Shown here in pieces: positions 1 to 12,200 of a stretch of DNA of 64,000 nucleotides (positions are counted from its first letter, which is position 1; each line of letters starts with the position of its first letter). A program made the position numbers and the translations under genes. This DNA is from Cyrtodaria siliqua (lineage: Eukaryota > Mollusca > Bivalvia > Adapedonta > Hiatellidae), in contig JAWPHD010006748.1 in the NCBI GenBank assembly GCA_037043455.1, positions 1 to 64,000 of the forward strand. The letters run 5' to 3'. Under the pieces are notes generated by a model. The model saw nothing but the letters and a program-made list of their open reading frames with translations. It searched no databases and was not told where the DNA came from.

Positions 1-349
1 GGACCAGCGACCGAGTGCCACATGTACTGGGGACCTTTGCCGACGGCTGGCCGCTGGTCCCGTTGTGTCGCAAAATCTGTGGGTCGGCCCAGTGGCCGTA
101 TGCAGAGGGTCGCTCAACGCTATTTCTCTATTTATAACCTATACTGCATATAGCTCTATGTACCATGTTCGAAATGCCGGTAACGTGGTAAAGCCCAAGT
201 CGCCAGTTGGTAGACGTACATGTTCCAAAATGCTCTACACATAATGGGCTTTCAGAAAAATAGGGTGAACAAAATTCCCCTTGCGGGAAGGGTTTCTCCT
301 ACAAGCTTACAGTCTATTTTTCTATAGTACCGGTATTATATATTGTTCT
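1..349. other. Unassigned flank
   Basis: No gene, RNA or clear repeat was recognised. The first 60 bases begin and end with short complementary sequence (ggaccagcg and cgctggtcc), a weak foldback at the window edge. Confidence 0.3.
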
Positions 350-352
350 AGA

Positions 353-1330
353 TTTTAACCCAATACCCCATTGGATTGCAGAAATAAGTGATTTTAGTCC
401 TTTTTTCCAACATATTACCCTACAATGTCAATATTTCAGCAGATATATTATATATGATGCCAGGAAACATTTAAATAAGTATGCTGTGCAACATTCTATT
501 ACTTTAATTTGATAAGTTTATGTTAAAACTGTTTTCAAAAATAATTCCAGATTCCATCGATTTTTGACAAAAATACACATTTTTCGCCTGTAAATTAAGG
601 CATTTTCAAGCATCATACGGTTCGGGACTTTTTTCTGCTTACTTATTGGACCTTTGTCTATCCAAAAATGTAACAATGTATTCTTATTCATTTGTATTAA
701 ATTTGTTTCTATATTTTAACCCAATACCCCCAATGGATTATAGAAATCTGTGATTTTTGTAATTTTTTCCAACATTTCCCCCTAAAATTGCCAATATTTG
801 AGTACATACGTTATATATTGTGTCAGGAAAAACTTGAATATGTATGCTGTGCAACATTCTATTGCTTCAATTTGAAAAGTTTATGTTCAAACTGATTTAA
901 AAAAAAAATCCAGATTCCGGCGATTTTTGACAAAAATACACATTTTTCGCCCCAAAATGAAGGCATTTCCAAACATCATGCGGTTTGGGACATTTTTCTT
1001 CTTAACCACTGGACCTAACCCTGTCCAAAATGGTTACAATATTTCTTTTTTCTATTGTATTAGATATATTTCTAATTTTTAGTTAAATATCCCCAATGTA
1101 TTACAGAAATCAGCGATTTTATTCAATTTTTTAAAATGTTTACTCAAAATCTCAATATTTAAGTATCGGATCCATAAATGTTATGGTGGGACACGTAGAG
1201 ATGTGTTCCGAGAAAGATTCCATCAATTCAAATTAGTTCTAATATATTCCATTCTTTTTCTATTTTTTTTTTCCAGATTTCGGCAATTTTCGTCTAAAAA
1301 CGCAACGTTTTCCCCCAAAACTCACTAAAG
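353..1330. repeat. Degenerate tandem repeat, about 360-bp unit, three copies
   Basis: Three diverged copies start near 353, 714 and 1073. Landmarks repeat in the same order: 'tattttaacccaatacccc', 'cagaaat..gtgatttt', 'gctgtgcaacattctatt', 'ccagattcc..cgattttt' and 'acacatttttcgcc'. The third copy is the most decayed. The 'ccag..ttt..cgatttttt' landmark recurs at 24880-25470, so a related family may be present there. No coding potential seen. Confidence 0.75.
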
Positions 1331-1554
1331 CCCCAACGCTCAGATGGGACACATGTCTCATTTTGAAACTTAATGTATGTTCTTTCTGAAAATCATACCC
1401 TACAAAATTCCCCCTGGCGGGGAGTGGGGTCTACAGCCAGCTCAAGAACTAATAGTGAAATACTGTAGAAATGAAATTTGGTGCACCTACACCCCGAGTG
1501 TCCTTTTTCCGCTAACCGTTCCAAGGCGGTACACCTATAGTGTAAACTCTTGTG

Positions 1555-1577
1555 TGATGTGTGTGTGTGTGTGTGGT

Positions 1578-1627
<50 letters not shown>
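1555..1627. repeat. (GT)n followed by a 50-nt poly-G run
   Basis: A GT dinucleotide tract runs directly into an uninterrupted run of about 50 G (1578-1627). Such a run can form G-quadruplexes and is very prone to slippage, so its length may not be exact. The proline/glycine-rich open frames across it are by-products of the homopolymer. Confidence 0.95.
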
Positions 1628-1628
<1 letters not shown>

Positions 1629-1659
1629 AGGGTTCGAAAAACTCTTCCATAGCTAAACA

Positions 1660-2084
1660 GAGTTGCTATTTAAAAAAAAGACCGAGTATTTTATTACCTG
1701 CCTTTTAGAACACATTATTGACAGATTTATCGCAAAAAATACTGACAAAATCTTTTCAATGTCAGCCAATGGCGTATAAATTAAAAATGTCGTACAACAC
1801 CCAATCGTACTGTGTGCCAAAACGATCAGTTTGTATTAAAGAACGCTATATTTTAAGATATACGACAACACTGTTAAAATAGCAAAAGAAAAGAATATAT
1901 TTGTGGAAATGGTTAAAGTGAGACGCGCTTGTATCTCCACTTAACCGAGTAAAGAAATATCGGGTCAATAACCCAGAACGAGATGTTGCTTTATCAGTTT
2001 TCAGTCCTCTATATTTTATACCAGTGATTTAAGAGGCTCATCGGTGTAATATTCGTCATTTACACATGTTACAATAATTGGTTG
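1660..2084. other. No feature recognised
   Basis: AT-rich sequence between the poly-G run and the first minisatellite. No supported gene, RNA or repeat. Confidence 0.4.
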
Positions 2085-2089
2085 CGGAA

Positions 2090-2690
2090 AGAATGCAATT
2101 GTATGCTCTATATACATCGATTAAACACGCATGCAGCTGTGTTTGTTTGTATACAATGAGTAACACGCATGCAGCTGTGTTTGTTTGTATACAGTGAGTA
2201 ACACGCATGCAGCTGTATGCTCTATATACAAGGATTAAACACGTATTTGTATGTATACAATGATTAAACACGCATGCAGCTGTATGCTCTATATACAGTG
2301 ATTAAACACGCATGCAGCTGTATGCTCTATGCACCATGATTAAACAAACATGCAGGTATATGCCCTATATACAGTAATTGAACAAACTTACATGCTGCTG
2401 TATATGTTTGTAGACAATAATTAAACACACATGCAGCTGAATGCTATATATATATATACAATGATTAAACACACATGCAGCTGTATTTGTTTGTTTACCA
2501 TAATTAAAACATACATGCAGCTGTATGCTATATAAACAATAAATAAACACACATGCGGCTGTATGCCCTAAATACAATGATTAAACACACATGGAGATGT
2601 ATGCTCTATATACAACGATTAAACACACATGCAGCCGTATGTTCTATGTACAATTACTTAACACACATGCAGCTGTATGTAGAATTACAA
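2090..2690. repeat. Minisatellite, about 39-bp unit, around 15 degenerate copies
   Basis: Units contain 'aaacacgcatgcagctgtat' followed by 'gctctatatacaatgatt'. Copies vary in length and sequence. Short open frames here only reflect the repeat. Confidence 0.9.
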
Positions 2691-2704
2691 ATATATTCCA
2701 TTTA

Positions 2705-2797
2705 GAACGTACGAGAATCAGAAACTGGTAAAAATTTCGTACGAGAATCAGAAACTGGTACAAATAACGTACGAGAATCAGAAACTGGTACAAATAC
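2705..2797. repeat. Three tandem copies of a 31-bp unit
   Basis: 'aacgtacgagaatcagaaac' plus 'tggtacaaat' occurs three times head to tail and almost without change. A C-rich tract (about 2927-2956) follows 130 bases later. Confidence 0.9.
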
Positions 2798-3004
2798 CTT
2801 AGCTGCCCATCTATAAATGGAAGTGATCCACGAGACACATATATGTATACCACATTGTATTGGCATGACCAGATGTACATGTATTAAGTCCATTATATTT
2901 GATTGATATCGTACTATTTCCCTGCCCACCCCCCCCACCCCACCCCCACCCTACCCTTGAAGCTCTCCTGTATTACCACATTAGTTGGGACTAAGGCTAC
3001 ATAT

Positions 3005-3480
3005 CATGGACACGTAACGGCCATGCAAGCCTGATATCTAGTACACATCATAGACACGTAACGGCCATGCAAGCCTGATATCTAGTACACATCATAGACA
3101 CGTAACGGCCATGCAAGCCTGATATCTAGTACACATCATAGACACGTAACGGCCATGCAAGCCTGATATCTAGTACACATCATAGACACGTAACGGCCAT
3201 GCAAGCCTGATATCTAGTACACATCATAGACACGTAACGGCCATGCAAGCCTGATATCTAGTACACATCATAGACACGTAACGGCCATGCAAGTCTGATA
3301 TCTAGTACACATCATAGACACGTAACGGCCATGCAAGCCTGATATCTAGTACACATCATAGACACGTAACGGCCATGCAAGCCTGATATCTAGTACACAT
3401 CATAGACACGTAACGGCCATGCAAGCCTGATATCTAGTACACATCATAGACACGTAACGGCCATGCAAGCCTGATATCTA
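3005..3480. repeat. Near-perfect 44-bp minisatellite, 11 copies
   Basis: The landmark 'cacgtaacgg' recurs at exact 44-bp spacing from 3011 to 3451. Only occasional single-base changes are seen (for example aagtctg for aagcctg near 3292), so amplification looks recent. There are no unique spacers, so it is not a CRISPR array. Confidence 0.97.
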
Positions 3481-3550
3481 GGATACCTAATATTCTAGGA
3501 TACCTAATATCTAGGATACCTAATATTCTAGGATACCTAATATCTAGGAT
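3478..3550. repeat. Short tandem repeat, 'ggatacctaatatctA'-type unit
   Basis: About four alternating copies of 'ggatacctaatattcta' and its one-base-shorter form follow directly on the 44-bp array and share its 'atatctag' end, which suggests it arose from the edge of that array. Confidence 0.85.
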
Positions 3551-4690
3551 ATGCGTAGGAAAGTGAACAATATGCATATTACATGAATTGCCGTTTGGGT
3601 CCTCTCACTTTAATCACCGAGTCGAACTCTACAATTTACCTTCACAAGAGTTGGTCACAACACAATGTTTGCGCTTCTGAAACGGAAATTCTTTATGGAA
3701 AGCAACGCGATTACAGCCTCCAACCCATCAAAACTCGTCATTACCTAAATATTTCACACTGGTTGACCGCATGGATAGAATCGATAGTCAAAGAAGTTGT
3801 TAGGATTTTTGAAGTGAGTTAAAGATGTGCATGTTCTAAAAATACCTTAATGTCTAAAGTACCACTCGTACTATCTTATCGAACTGAATATTTGTTAATT
3901 TCATAACGCAAACACTTTGGGCAATGATTTATTTGATTCGGTTCTTTGAAGCTAAGCGATTGTCTATAGATAAACACATAACATGGAAACCATCTTATGA
4001 TGTTCCGCATTCAAAACCCAAGCGACAATACTAACACATCGTTGTAAAGTCATTTTGGATAATTTGTTGTATCTTAAGTATGTGGCTCGTACAAAAAGTA
4101 TCAATTTGATAAAACTAACGTCAATATCCTACGGCTTTATTGCGTTCTTTCTAATAAATTAGCAAAATATTTCAATTAAAAGGGACATAAGCCACTCTTG
4201 ATTGTTACAAAATATTAAGTGCGCTAAGCATTTTCTTTTCATAACAATGTTTCAACAAGTTACTTGTAAATGCAAAAATTTCGGCAGTTGTATAATTGTT
4301 TATTATTTTCACCATTGAGTAAACGAAGTATTCCAAAAATTGTCTTGCTTAAACGGAAATAATACTTTTCCCCCTTATTAAACAAAAGTAATGAATGAAG
4401 TAAAACACAAAACGTATATAGCAAGTGCCATCTGCATTGTCTTTTAAATGGGTTGTACACTAAACAAATCAAAATGTAATGACTTTAAAAGACCCTTGAC
4501 TGCAACGTCTCAGAGTCGTCATCTACAACAAAAAACATTTCGCGCACATGTACAATTTTTCAAAATTCTGGAGCATCTGTCAAAATAAAAGAAAACAAAA
4601 CATAAAAGACTTTATAAACATACTACTAATAGCTAGTTCTCTTACTGGTCGTTCAGAATATATAGAGTAGTGCTAGGACTGGTCGGCACG
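3551..4690. other. No feature recognised
   Basis: AT-rich single-copy-looking sequence. A 79-codon open frame at 3583-3822 has no recognisable domain and no splice context that I can defend, so it is not called as a gene. Confidence 0.4.
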
Positions 4691-4698
4691 GTCAAGTT

Positions 4699-4734
<36 letters not shown>
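4699..4734. repeat. (CA)n microsatellite
   Basis: About 17 CA dinucleotides in a row. Confidence 0.97.
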
Positions 4735-4735
<1 letters not shown>

Positions 4736-4770
4736 TACCCCACTCCAACTCCGATTCTAAATGAAACGAC

Positions 4771-5758
4771 CAACCATGGTGTCTCTGTACGCAACCAGTC
4801 CATTCAACCCTGGTGTCTCTGTACGCAACCAGTCCATTTAACTCTGGTGTCTCTTTACCCAACCATTGCATTCAGCACTGGTGTCTCCGTACGCAACCAG
4901 TGCATTCAACCCTGGTGTCGCTGTACGCAACCAGTCCATTCAACTCTGGTGTCTCTGTACAGAACCAGTCCATTCAATCCTGGTATCTATGTACACAACC
5001 AGTCAATTCAACTCTGGAGTCTATGTACACAAACAGTCCATTCAACCCTGGTGTCTCTGTACGCAACCAGTCCATTCAACCCTGGTGTCTGTACACAAAC
5101 AGTCCATTCAACCCTGGTGTCTCTGTACGCAACCAGTCCATTCAACCATGGTGTCTCTGTACACTACCAGTCCATTCAACCCTGGTGGCTCTGTACACTA
5201 CCAGTCCATTCATCCCTGTTGTCGCTGTACGCTACCAGTCCATTCAACCTTGGTGTCTCTGTACGCAACCAGTCCATTTAACCCTGATGTCTCTGTACGC
5301 AACCAGTCCATTAATCCCCGATGTCTATGTACGCAACCCGTCCACTCATCCCTGATGTCTCTGTACGCAACCACTCCATTCAACCCTGGTGTCTCTGTAC
5401 GCAACCAGTCCATTCATTCCTGGTGTCTCTGTACGCAACCAATCCATTCATCCCTGGTGTCTCTGTACACAACCAGTCCATTCAAACCTGGTGTCTCTGT
5501 ACGCAACCAGTCCATTTAAACCTGGTGTCTCTGTACGCAACCTGTCCATTCAACCCGGGTGTCTCTGTACGCAACCAGTATATTCAACTCTGGTGTCTCT
5601 GAACGCAACCAGGCCATTCAACCCTGGTGTCTCTGTACGCAACCAATCCATTCATTCCTGGTGTCTCTGTACGCAACCAGTCCATTCAACCCTGGTGTCT
5701 CTGTACACAACCAGTCCTTTCAACCCTGGTGTCTCTGTACGCAACCAGTCCATTCAAA
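4771..5758. repeat. 34-bp minisatellite, about 29 copies, open in all + frames
   Basis: The unit is 'gtctctgtacgcaaccagtc' plus 'cattcaaccctggt'. Because 34 is not a multiple of three, a translation passes through all three frames of the unit every 102 bases. No frame holds a stop, so long overlapping open frames (up to 217 codons) appear on the + strand. No start context, splice signals or domain support a protein. Confidence 0.95.
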
Positions 5759-5759
5759 C

Positions 5760-6450
5760 ATGGAAAGCTGCGTACGTATCAACATAAAACATACAGTTAT
5801 ATGGATGTGTTTGTAGTCAAACACGTATCAACATAAAACATGCAGTTATATGGATGTGTTTGTAGTCGAACAAGGAAAACTGCGTACGTATCAACATAAA
5901 GCATGCAGTTATATGGATGTGTTTGTAGCCAAACAAGGAAAACTGCGTACGTATCAACATAAAACATGCAGTTATATGGATGTGTTTGTAGTCAAACAAG
6001 GAAAACTGCGTACGTATCAACATAAAACATGCAGTTATATGGATGTGTTTGTAGCCAAACAAGGAAAACTGCGTACGAATCAACATAAAACATGCAGTTA
6101 TATGGATGTGTTTGTAGCCAAACAAGGAAAACTGCGTACGTATCAACATAAAACATGCAGTTATATGGATGTGTTTGTAGCCAAACAAGGAAAACTGCGT
6201 ACGTATCAACATAAAATATGCAGTTATATGGATGTGTTTGTAGGCAAACAAGGAAAACTGCGTACGTATCAACATAAAACATGCAGTTATATGGATGAGT
6301 TTGTAGCCAAACAAGGAAAACTGCGTACGTATCAACATAAAACATGCAGTTATATGGATGTGTTTGTAGTCAAACAAGGAAAACTGCGTACGTATCAACA
6401 TAAAACATGCAGTTATATGGATGTGTTTGTAGCCAAACAAGGAAAACTGC
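5760..6450. repeat. 63-bp minisatellite, about 11 copies, in frame on both strands
   Basis: The unit contains 'aaaactgcgtacgtatcaac', 'ataaaacatgcagttatatg' and 'gatgtgtttgtagccaaaca'. At 63 bp (21 codons) every copy keeps the same frame. The + strand reads as a 21-residue repeat containing SYMDVFVAKQGKLRTYQHK, and the - strand as one containing QFSLFGYKHIHITACFMLI. Copies are highly alike. Whether any of it is translated cannot be judged from sequence alone. Confidence 0.95.
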
Positions 6451-6689
6451 ACACGCTACTGCATATAAACACATTGGTAGAGATAACATACATCTGCGTC
6501 AGGAGGGCCTTCCTTTTGTTGATAGTATCGTAGAGATAAAATGTTTAGGAAATATAACACACCATGACATCACTTTCTTCGTGATAACACATATTTATCT
6601 TACAAATCTCTTACATATTTCCCAAACAAATGCTTAAATTATAAAATAAATATTCTTGGATAAGATATCTAAACTATGCTAGTTTTGTC
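6451..6689. other. No feature recognised
   Basis: AT-rich spacer between two minisatellites. Confidence 0.4.
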
Positions 6690-7055
6690 ATGGAGGAAGT
6701 CAGTTCGATTTGTATGCCTCGTGCCCTCTTAGGAAGTCAGTAACAATTTAACTGATATGCCATTCGTCATGCAGGAAATCAGTAACAATTTAATTGATAG
6801 GCAACGTGTCATGGCGGAAGTCAGTAACACTTTACTTGATAGGTAACGTGTCATGGAGGAAGTCAGTAACAATGTAATTGATAGGCTACGTGTCATGGCG
6901 GAAGTCAGTAACAATTTAATTGATAGGTCACGTGTCATGGAGGAAGGAAGTAACAATTTAATTGATAGGCCACGTGTCATGTTGGAAGTATGTAACAATG
7001 TAATTGATTGACCACGTGTCATAGAGAAAGGCAGTAACAATTTAATTGATAGTGG
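6690..7055. repeat. 42-bp minisatellite, about 9 degenerate copies
   Basis: Units follow the pattern 'cgtgtcatggaggaagtcag' plus 'taacaatttaattgatag', spaced 42 bp (for example 6806 and 6848). Confidence 0.9.
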
Positions 7056-7077
7056 AGGATTTCAGTTACAATGTAGG

Positions 7078-7565
7078 TATAAAAGTCGATCAGGAAATGT
7101 AGCATTCGGAGGACACCAAAATCACGTATTCAAAACAAATAGTGCCGTATGCGACACCACACTCATACCATGGTCGACACTAGAGGTACAGACCGCTATG
7201 GGTCGACAATAGAGGTACAGACCGATATGGGTCGCCAATAGAGGTAGAGACCGCTATGGGTCGACACTAGATGTACAGACCGCTATGGGTCGACAATAGA
7301 GGTACAGACCGCTATGGGTTTAAACCATGTGTTAATGTGCACCAAGCCTCACTCGTAACCTTACAGTGTAACAAACTAGGCATCATTGTAAGGCAATATA
7401 ATTATAAGACAAAGTTATATGAACATAAAAACTAAAAGCCTTAAAAAGTCGCAACGCAAGTACTCAGTGACAGACGCCAAGAAAAGATGCGGAAAAAACA
7501 ACATTAAACATTACTATATCTTTTAGGATCAAGTTACTACAAGTAAACGTCTTCAGCCAGGCTTT
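7078..7565 (-). mobile_element. Fragment of antisense retroelement family, with an internal 29-bp tandem repeat
   Basis: Landmarks match copies at 31.0, 33.9 and 37.5 kb: 'tataaaagtcga', 'gtagcattc', 'gtgcaccaagcctcactcg', 'aactaggcatcattg' and 'gcaacgcaagtactcagtga'. Inside it, 'gtcgacactagaggtacaga' plus 'ccgctatgg' is tandemly repeated five times (7171-7319). Orientation is inferred from the reverse-transcriptase remnant in the 37.5-kb copy, which reads on the - strand. Confidence 0.6.
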
Positions 7566-7667
7566 CGTTATTGTAGTTGGAATGTATGCGCATAGGCTTC
7601 TTGCTAAATCTTAATCCTGTCCTTGCTCTTACTCCGAGTTTTCCGGACCACAAGAAAAAAAACTATT

Positions 7668-7792
7668 TTATGCTAATTGATAGCTACACCACCATATCAA
7701 ATATAATTGTTACTGCCTGTTACTCTAATTGATAGCTACACCAGCGTATCAAATACAATTATCACTGCGTGTTACGTTAATTGATACTTACT
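7668..7792. repeat. Two and a half tandem copies of an about 60-bp unit
   Basis: 'taattgatagctacaccac' and 'atatcaaatataattgttac' recur at about 60-bp spacing. Confidence 0.7.
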
Positions 7793-8099
7793 AAACCTCA
7801 TCTAAGATACTGTTACTGTGTTTTTATAGCCTAATTATCATATAACTAATATAACATGCCATAAAAACGTCTTAAGCATCTTGTCTTAATAAGTGGCCCA
7901 GCGAGTACGGTATCAACAGTTCTAAAAGCTGTGGTTAACACACAAATACCATTAGGGCAGGCCTTTTAGACGCAAATTTGAAATACCAAACGGCACAAAA
8001 ATTCTTCTTTATATCTGAGCTTTCACATTCCGATATTCCAAAATGCTTTAATGATGTCTATTTGACGACTTCTTGAGTAATACAAACGGCGGCTTTATA

Positions 8100-8293
8100 A
8101 TAGACATTTGTTGATTTACATACATAGTTTATATTACTACCATATCATTCCTTATTTGTAAATAGTTTTATCTTTATATATTTACATTAATGTTTAAATA
8201 CTACTTCATTTCTTCATCTTTCATCAGTTTTTGCGCACAATATGACCTATTTATGTGTTGACGTGCCGTAAAACACCATTCATTCATTCATTA
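8100..8293 (+). mobile_element. Likely 3' end of a non-LTR retrotransposon (RTE-like tail)
   Basis: A stretch ending 'gacgtgccgtaaaacacc' and then (attc)n is the kind of 3' terminus I recognise from molluscan RTE-type LINEs, which end in short tandem repeats rather than poly-A. No coding part is present. The assignment rests on the tail alone. Confidence 0.5.
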
Positions 8294-8771
8294 TAATATA
8301 GGCACCACTACAAACGGGTTAATGCGTATCATTATCTGTCAAATAGAACAATGCATATTAATCCTTCAGTTTTAGGCAGTTATATGTGGATCGATGTAAC
8401 AAATTTTAAAGTGAGATCTGTTTATGGAAAGAGAGAACACACACTGGCAATTGCATCAAATTTCAATCAGTAAGGTCAAATGCGATAACTCTGCCATCCT
8501 AAACTGTGATACCGAGATTTAACTTGTTTGAATCAAAATTATACAGTAGAAAAGCAGAAAAACACATTGCCCTTAAAATGATAAGGGCTTTGGAAATAGG
8601 ATTTGTTTTGTTAAATTACAACATACGTTAAAAACTGTTAGAACTAGTTTGTGCGTTAAACTGTGTTTTTTAAAACCTTAACAAGTATTTTCAAATATTA
8701 TAATTAGTAAAACAATCGTAAACAAGGCTTCTAGAACGTAGGTGACGTATTTATTAGCGTGCACATTTATA

Positions 8772-8802
<31 letters not shown>

Positions 8803-9115
8803 GTAATAGCAAAAAGTTTAATTAAATGTTCAAATAAACTTGGATCTAACCGGCTTCAGCAGTATGGCATCGGTAAATGCTACGTACTGTTTAAAATGTT
8901 TGCGAATATGTCGCCAAATTGAAATGACTCAAACAAGCAATTATGTCCTGGAGATATATCTGCAACAGTTATGTCCTGGAGATATATCTGCAGCAATTAT
9001 GTCCTGGAGATTATATCTGCAGCAAGTGAGGAGTACCGTGTATCTGTAAGCAAGGATATGGATATCAAGCGTGAGAAGACAAAATAACGTGACATTTGAA
9101 CTTTTTATTTTCCAG
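8294..9115. other. 5' flank of the DAT coding region
   Basis: Contains an (AAT)n microsatellite (8771-8803) and three tandem copies of a 28-bp unit around 'ttatgtcctggagatatatc' (8938-9022). A polypyrimidine tract and 'tttccag' end at 9115, so the first coding exon is probably preceded by an untranslated exon farther upstream that I cannot locate. No promoter could be called. Confidence 0.5.
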
Positions 9116-9126
9116 CTATACGAGTT

Positions 9127-9292
9127 ATGGAAGTAAACAAAGCGTCCCACGTGATGCTGGAGACTGAGGAGGGAGGAGAGAAGAGAGAGACATGGAACAA
9201 GAAGGCAGACTTTCTCCTGTCCGTCATCGGGTTTGCAGTAGACCTCGCCAATATATGGAGATTCCCATTCTTGTGTTACAAAAATGGCGGAG
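9127..9292 (+). CDS. DAT: DAT exon 1 (coding part)
   Basis: Residues 1-55 and one base of codon 56. Holds a short N-terminus of about 19 residues, the RETW motif and TM1 with [16 protein letters not shown]. Acceptor AG is at 9114-9115, donor GT at 9293. Phase 1. Confidence 0.93.
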
Positions 9293-12200
9293 GTAATACA
9301 TGGCTTTGAGCTTAAATAACACGCAAAGTAAAGCGATTCCTATTATGGTGCTACTTAAATGGCGTTGGAAATAATTTTGATATATATTTTAAATGTATTT
9401 CTATGGCGTTAGTTTCTCACGTTTTCTCAAGAATGCAGGTTCATGGTCTTAATATGTTGCAATAGTAGCAGCGTCAAAATTGTGATTTAAGATTTCTTAA
9501 AAACTAAACACCGAAAGGTGAGGGGGCATATAGCGTTAGCCATGTCCGTTCGTCCGTCCCGAAACGTTTGTGCGTCTATCTCCTTCCGCACTTTTCAACC
9601 TATTGCTTCGAAACTGTTCCCTTATGATGTCAAGATATGCATATCGTTACCAGGGGCGGATCCAGGATTTCAGTTTAGGCGGGGCGTAAGATTTTGGTCA
9701 ATATTCGGGTCCGTTTCTAGCCTCATAAAACGGTTGCGGTAGTGCATTGATAGGGTAAAAAGTCCGTTTTCAAATAAAAGGACTTAACAATGTGTTAATT
9801 AAACCACTTATTAGCCGTTTTGCGTCGAGCGAGCGAAACGAGCGAGAACATTTTTTATACTGAGGGCGTGCATCGAAATTGTTTGATGGGGGAGTAAGAT
9901 TTTGGTCAATTTTCGGGTCCGTTTCTAGCCTCATAAAACGGTTGCGGTAGTGCATTGATAGGGTAAAAAAGTCCATTTTCAAATAAAAGGATTTAATAAT
10001 GTGTTAATTAAACCACTCATTAGCCATTATGCGTCGAGTGATCGAAGCGAGCGCGAAAATTTGTTTATACTGAGGGCGTGCATCGAAATTGTTTGATGGG
10101 GGGCGTAAGATTTTGGTCAATTTTCGGGTCCGTTCCTAGCCTCATAAAACGGTTGCGGTAGTGCATTGACAGGGTAAAAATGTCCGTTTTCAAATAAAAG
10201 GATTTAACAATGTGTTAATTAAACCACTCATTAGCAATTATGCGTCGAGTGAGCGAAGCGAGCTAGACATTTTATTATACTGAGGGCGTGCATCGAAATT
10301 GTTTGATGGGGGGCGTAAGATTTTGATCAATTTTCGGGTCCGTTTCTAGGCTCATAAAACGGTTGCGGTAGTGCATTGATTGGGTAAAAAAGTCCGTTTT
10401 CAAATAAAAGGATTTAACAATGTGTTAATTAAACCACTCATTAGCCATTACGCGTAGAGCGAGCGAAGCGAGCGAGAATTTTTTTTATACATAGGGCGTG
10501 TATCGAAATTGTTTGATATTTTATCTACAGTAACATGGACATACATGTATGATCTGGAATTTTTAGGGGGCGCGCGCCAGGTGCCAGGTGCGCCCCCCCG
10601 GTATCCGCTAGTGGTTTCGGCGTCAAAATCGACCCAGTATTACCGGAGCTATGGCCCCTTTTTCGAGACATTTTACGTGAAAATATTTTCCAAACTTTAC
10701 AGGATGCTTACATATGATGTCAAGATGTACATATCGTTTCGGCGTCAAAATCGACCCAGTATTACCGGATGTATGGCCCTTTTTTTGTCAAATTTTACGT
10801 TTTACACTGATTGTTTTCAATGGGGGCATCCGTGTCCCATGGACACATTTCTAGTTTTTACAGGATTACGGAGTTACTAACTGTTGTTATTCATATCCAT
10901 TAATATCCGTTACTAAAATTGTGTTTGTTGCTTTACCGTTTTGGTCGAGTCGAAATATTGTGTTGCCCAGTTTTATACTAAAAATGTTTTCTTCTTCAGG
11001 TGCCTTTTTGATTCCATACGCATTGATGCTGGTATTTGGTGGTATTCCATTGTTTTTCATGGAATTAGCCTTAGGGCAATATTACAGAACAGGGGCTATA
11101 ACTTGCTGGACAAGAGTGTGTCCCCTTTTTAAAGGTTAGTTTCTGTACAAGACACGATATTATTAAATTTTAGGTCGTAAGGCCAAATACCGGTCGATTT
11201 ATGCGATATCATTTCGGTCGTCGTCAGTATGTAAATTAACAGTTTTATTACATCGACATCAACCTTGACTGCTTAGTTCCTTTTATGTCGCCATTTTTAG
11301 ATTTTTTGTTGTTGTTTATTTTAGATATTTTCGTTGACGTATGTCAAACTGGCCACCTGACGTCTAACCCGAAACCATAATTTAATTAATTAAATTAACG
11401 CCGGTGCTTATTGTGTTGACATTTAGCAAGTTTATTACTTTTTTCGAAATGGCCTTCGTAAATAAATACTGAAAAAGAGATCCCTTGGAAGTAACAAACA
11501 CAAACAAGAGAGAAATGTAGCAGATGCGATTATCAAGAGAGAAAGGTAGCAGACGCTATTGTCAAGAGAAAAAGGTAGCAGACGCAATTGTATGGAATCT
11601 GTTCATGATTGACGTTCACATAATTGTAAAGTGAATGTAAAATGTTTTCTTCTCGGAAAACTTGGGTACACTGTACTTCTGATGGTGGCGTATCAGATGT
11701 GTGTTTCCGTACAAAAGTATCAAGCATGCTGTATCAACCATACATCAAGTTCCATTCCATTATCTGTAGTGGTTTAGGTGTTATGGATCTGACATCTGAA
11801 AATTGCATGACCTTGACATTAAATATGCGACCCCCAAATTGGTAAGCTACCCAATCTAATGAGAAAACATAAAACACATATAGTTTCACCCCAATATTTG
11901 AAACGTTTAGCAGTAACGGACTGAATTTAGTACGTGACATACACAAAAAAAATAGTCTTGCCATTTACGTTGAGCGGTATCTCCGGCTAGTTTTTTCAAG
12001 CTTACATTGTTGCATATCCTACTTTCTAATGTGTCATGCCAGCGCGTATGTGGTTACCCACATTGGAAATTGGCTTCCTGAAAAAGCCAATTTTAAGTGG
12101 TTTTGAGATACAGGAATCTCTAGAACGCCATCATCTGCATAATTTAGAAACTTTTATTCATGTAGACAATAAATTGTAATATCAAAATCGCGCCGTCGTC

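Noticed and set aside
1377..1652. Opposed open frames with poly-Gly and poly-Pro
   Set aside because: They exist only because of the G homopolymer; no start context, domain or splice signals.
3005..3480. Regular 44-bp repeats resembling a CRISPR array
   Set aside because: Repeats are head to tail with no variable spacers, and the surrounding DNA is plainly eukaryotic.
5210..5413. - strand frame inside the 34-bp array
   Set aside because: Shadow of the minisatellite.
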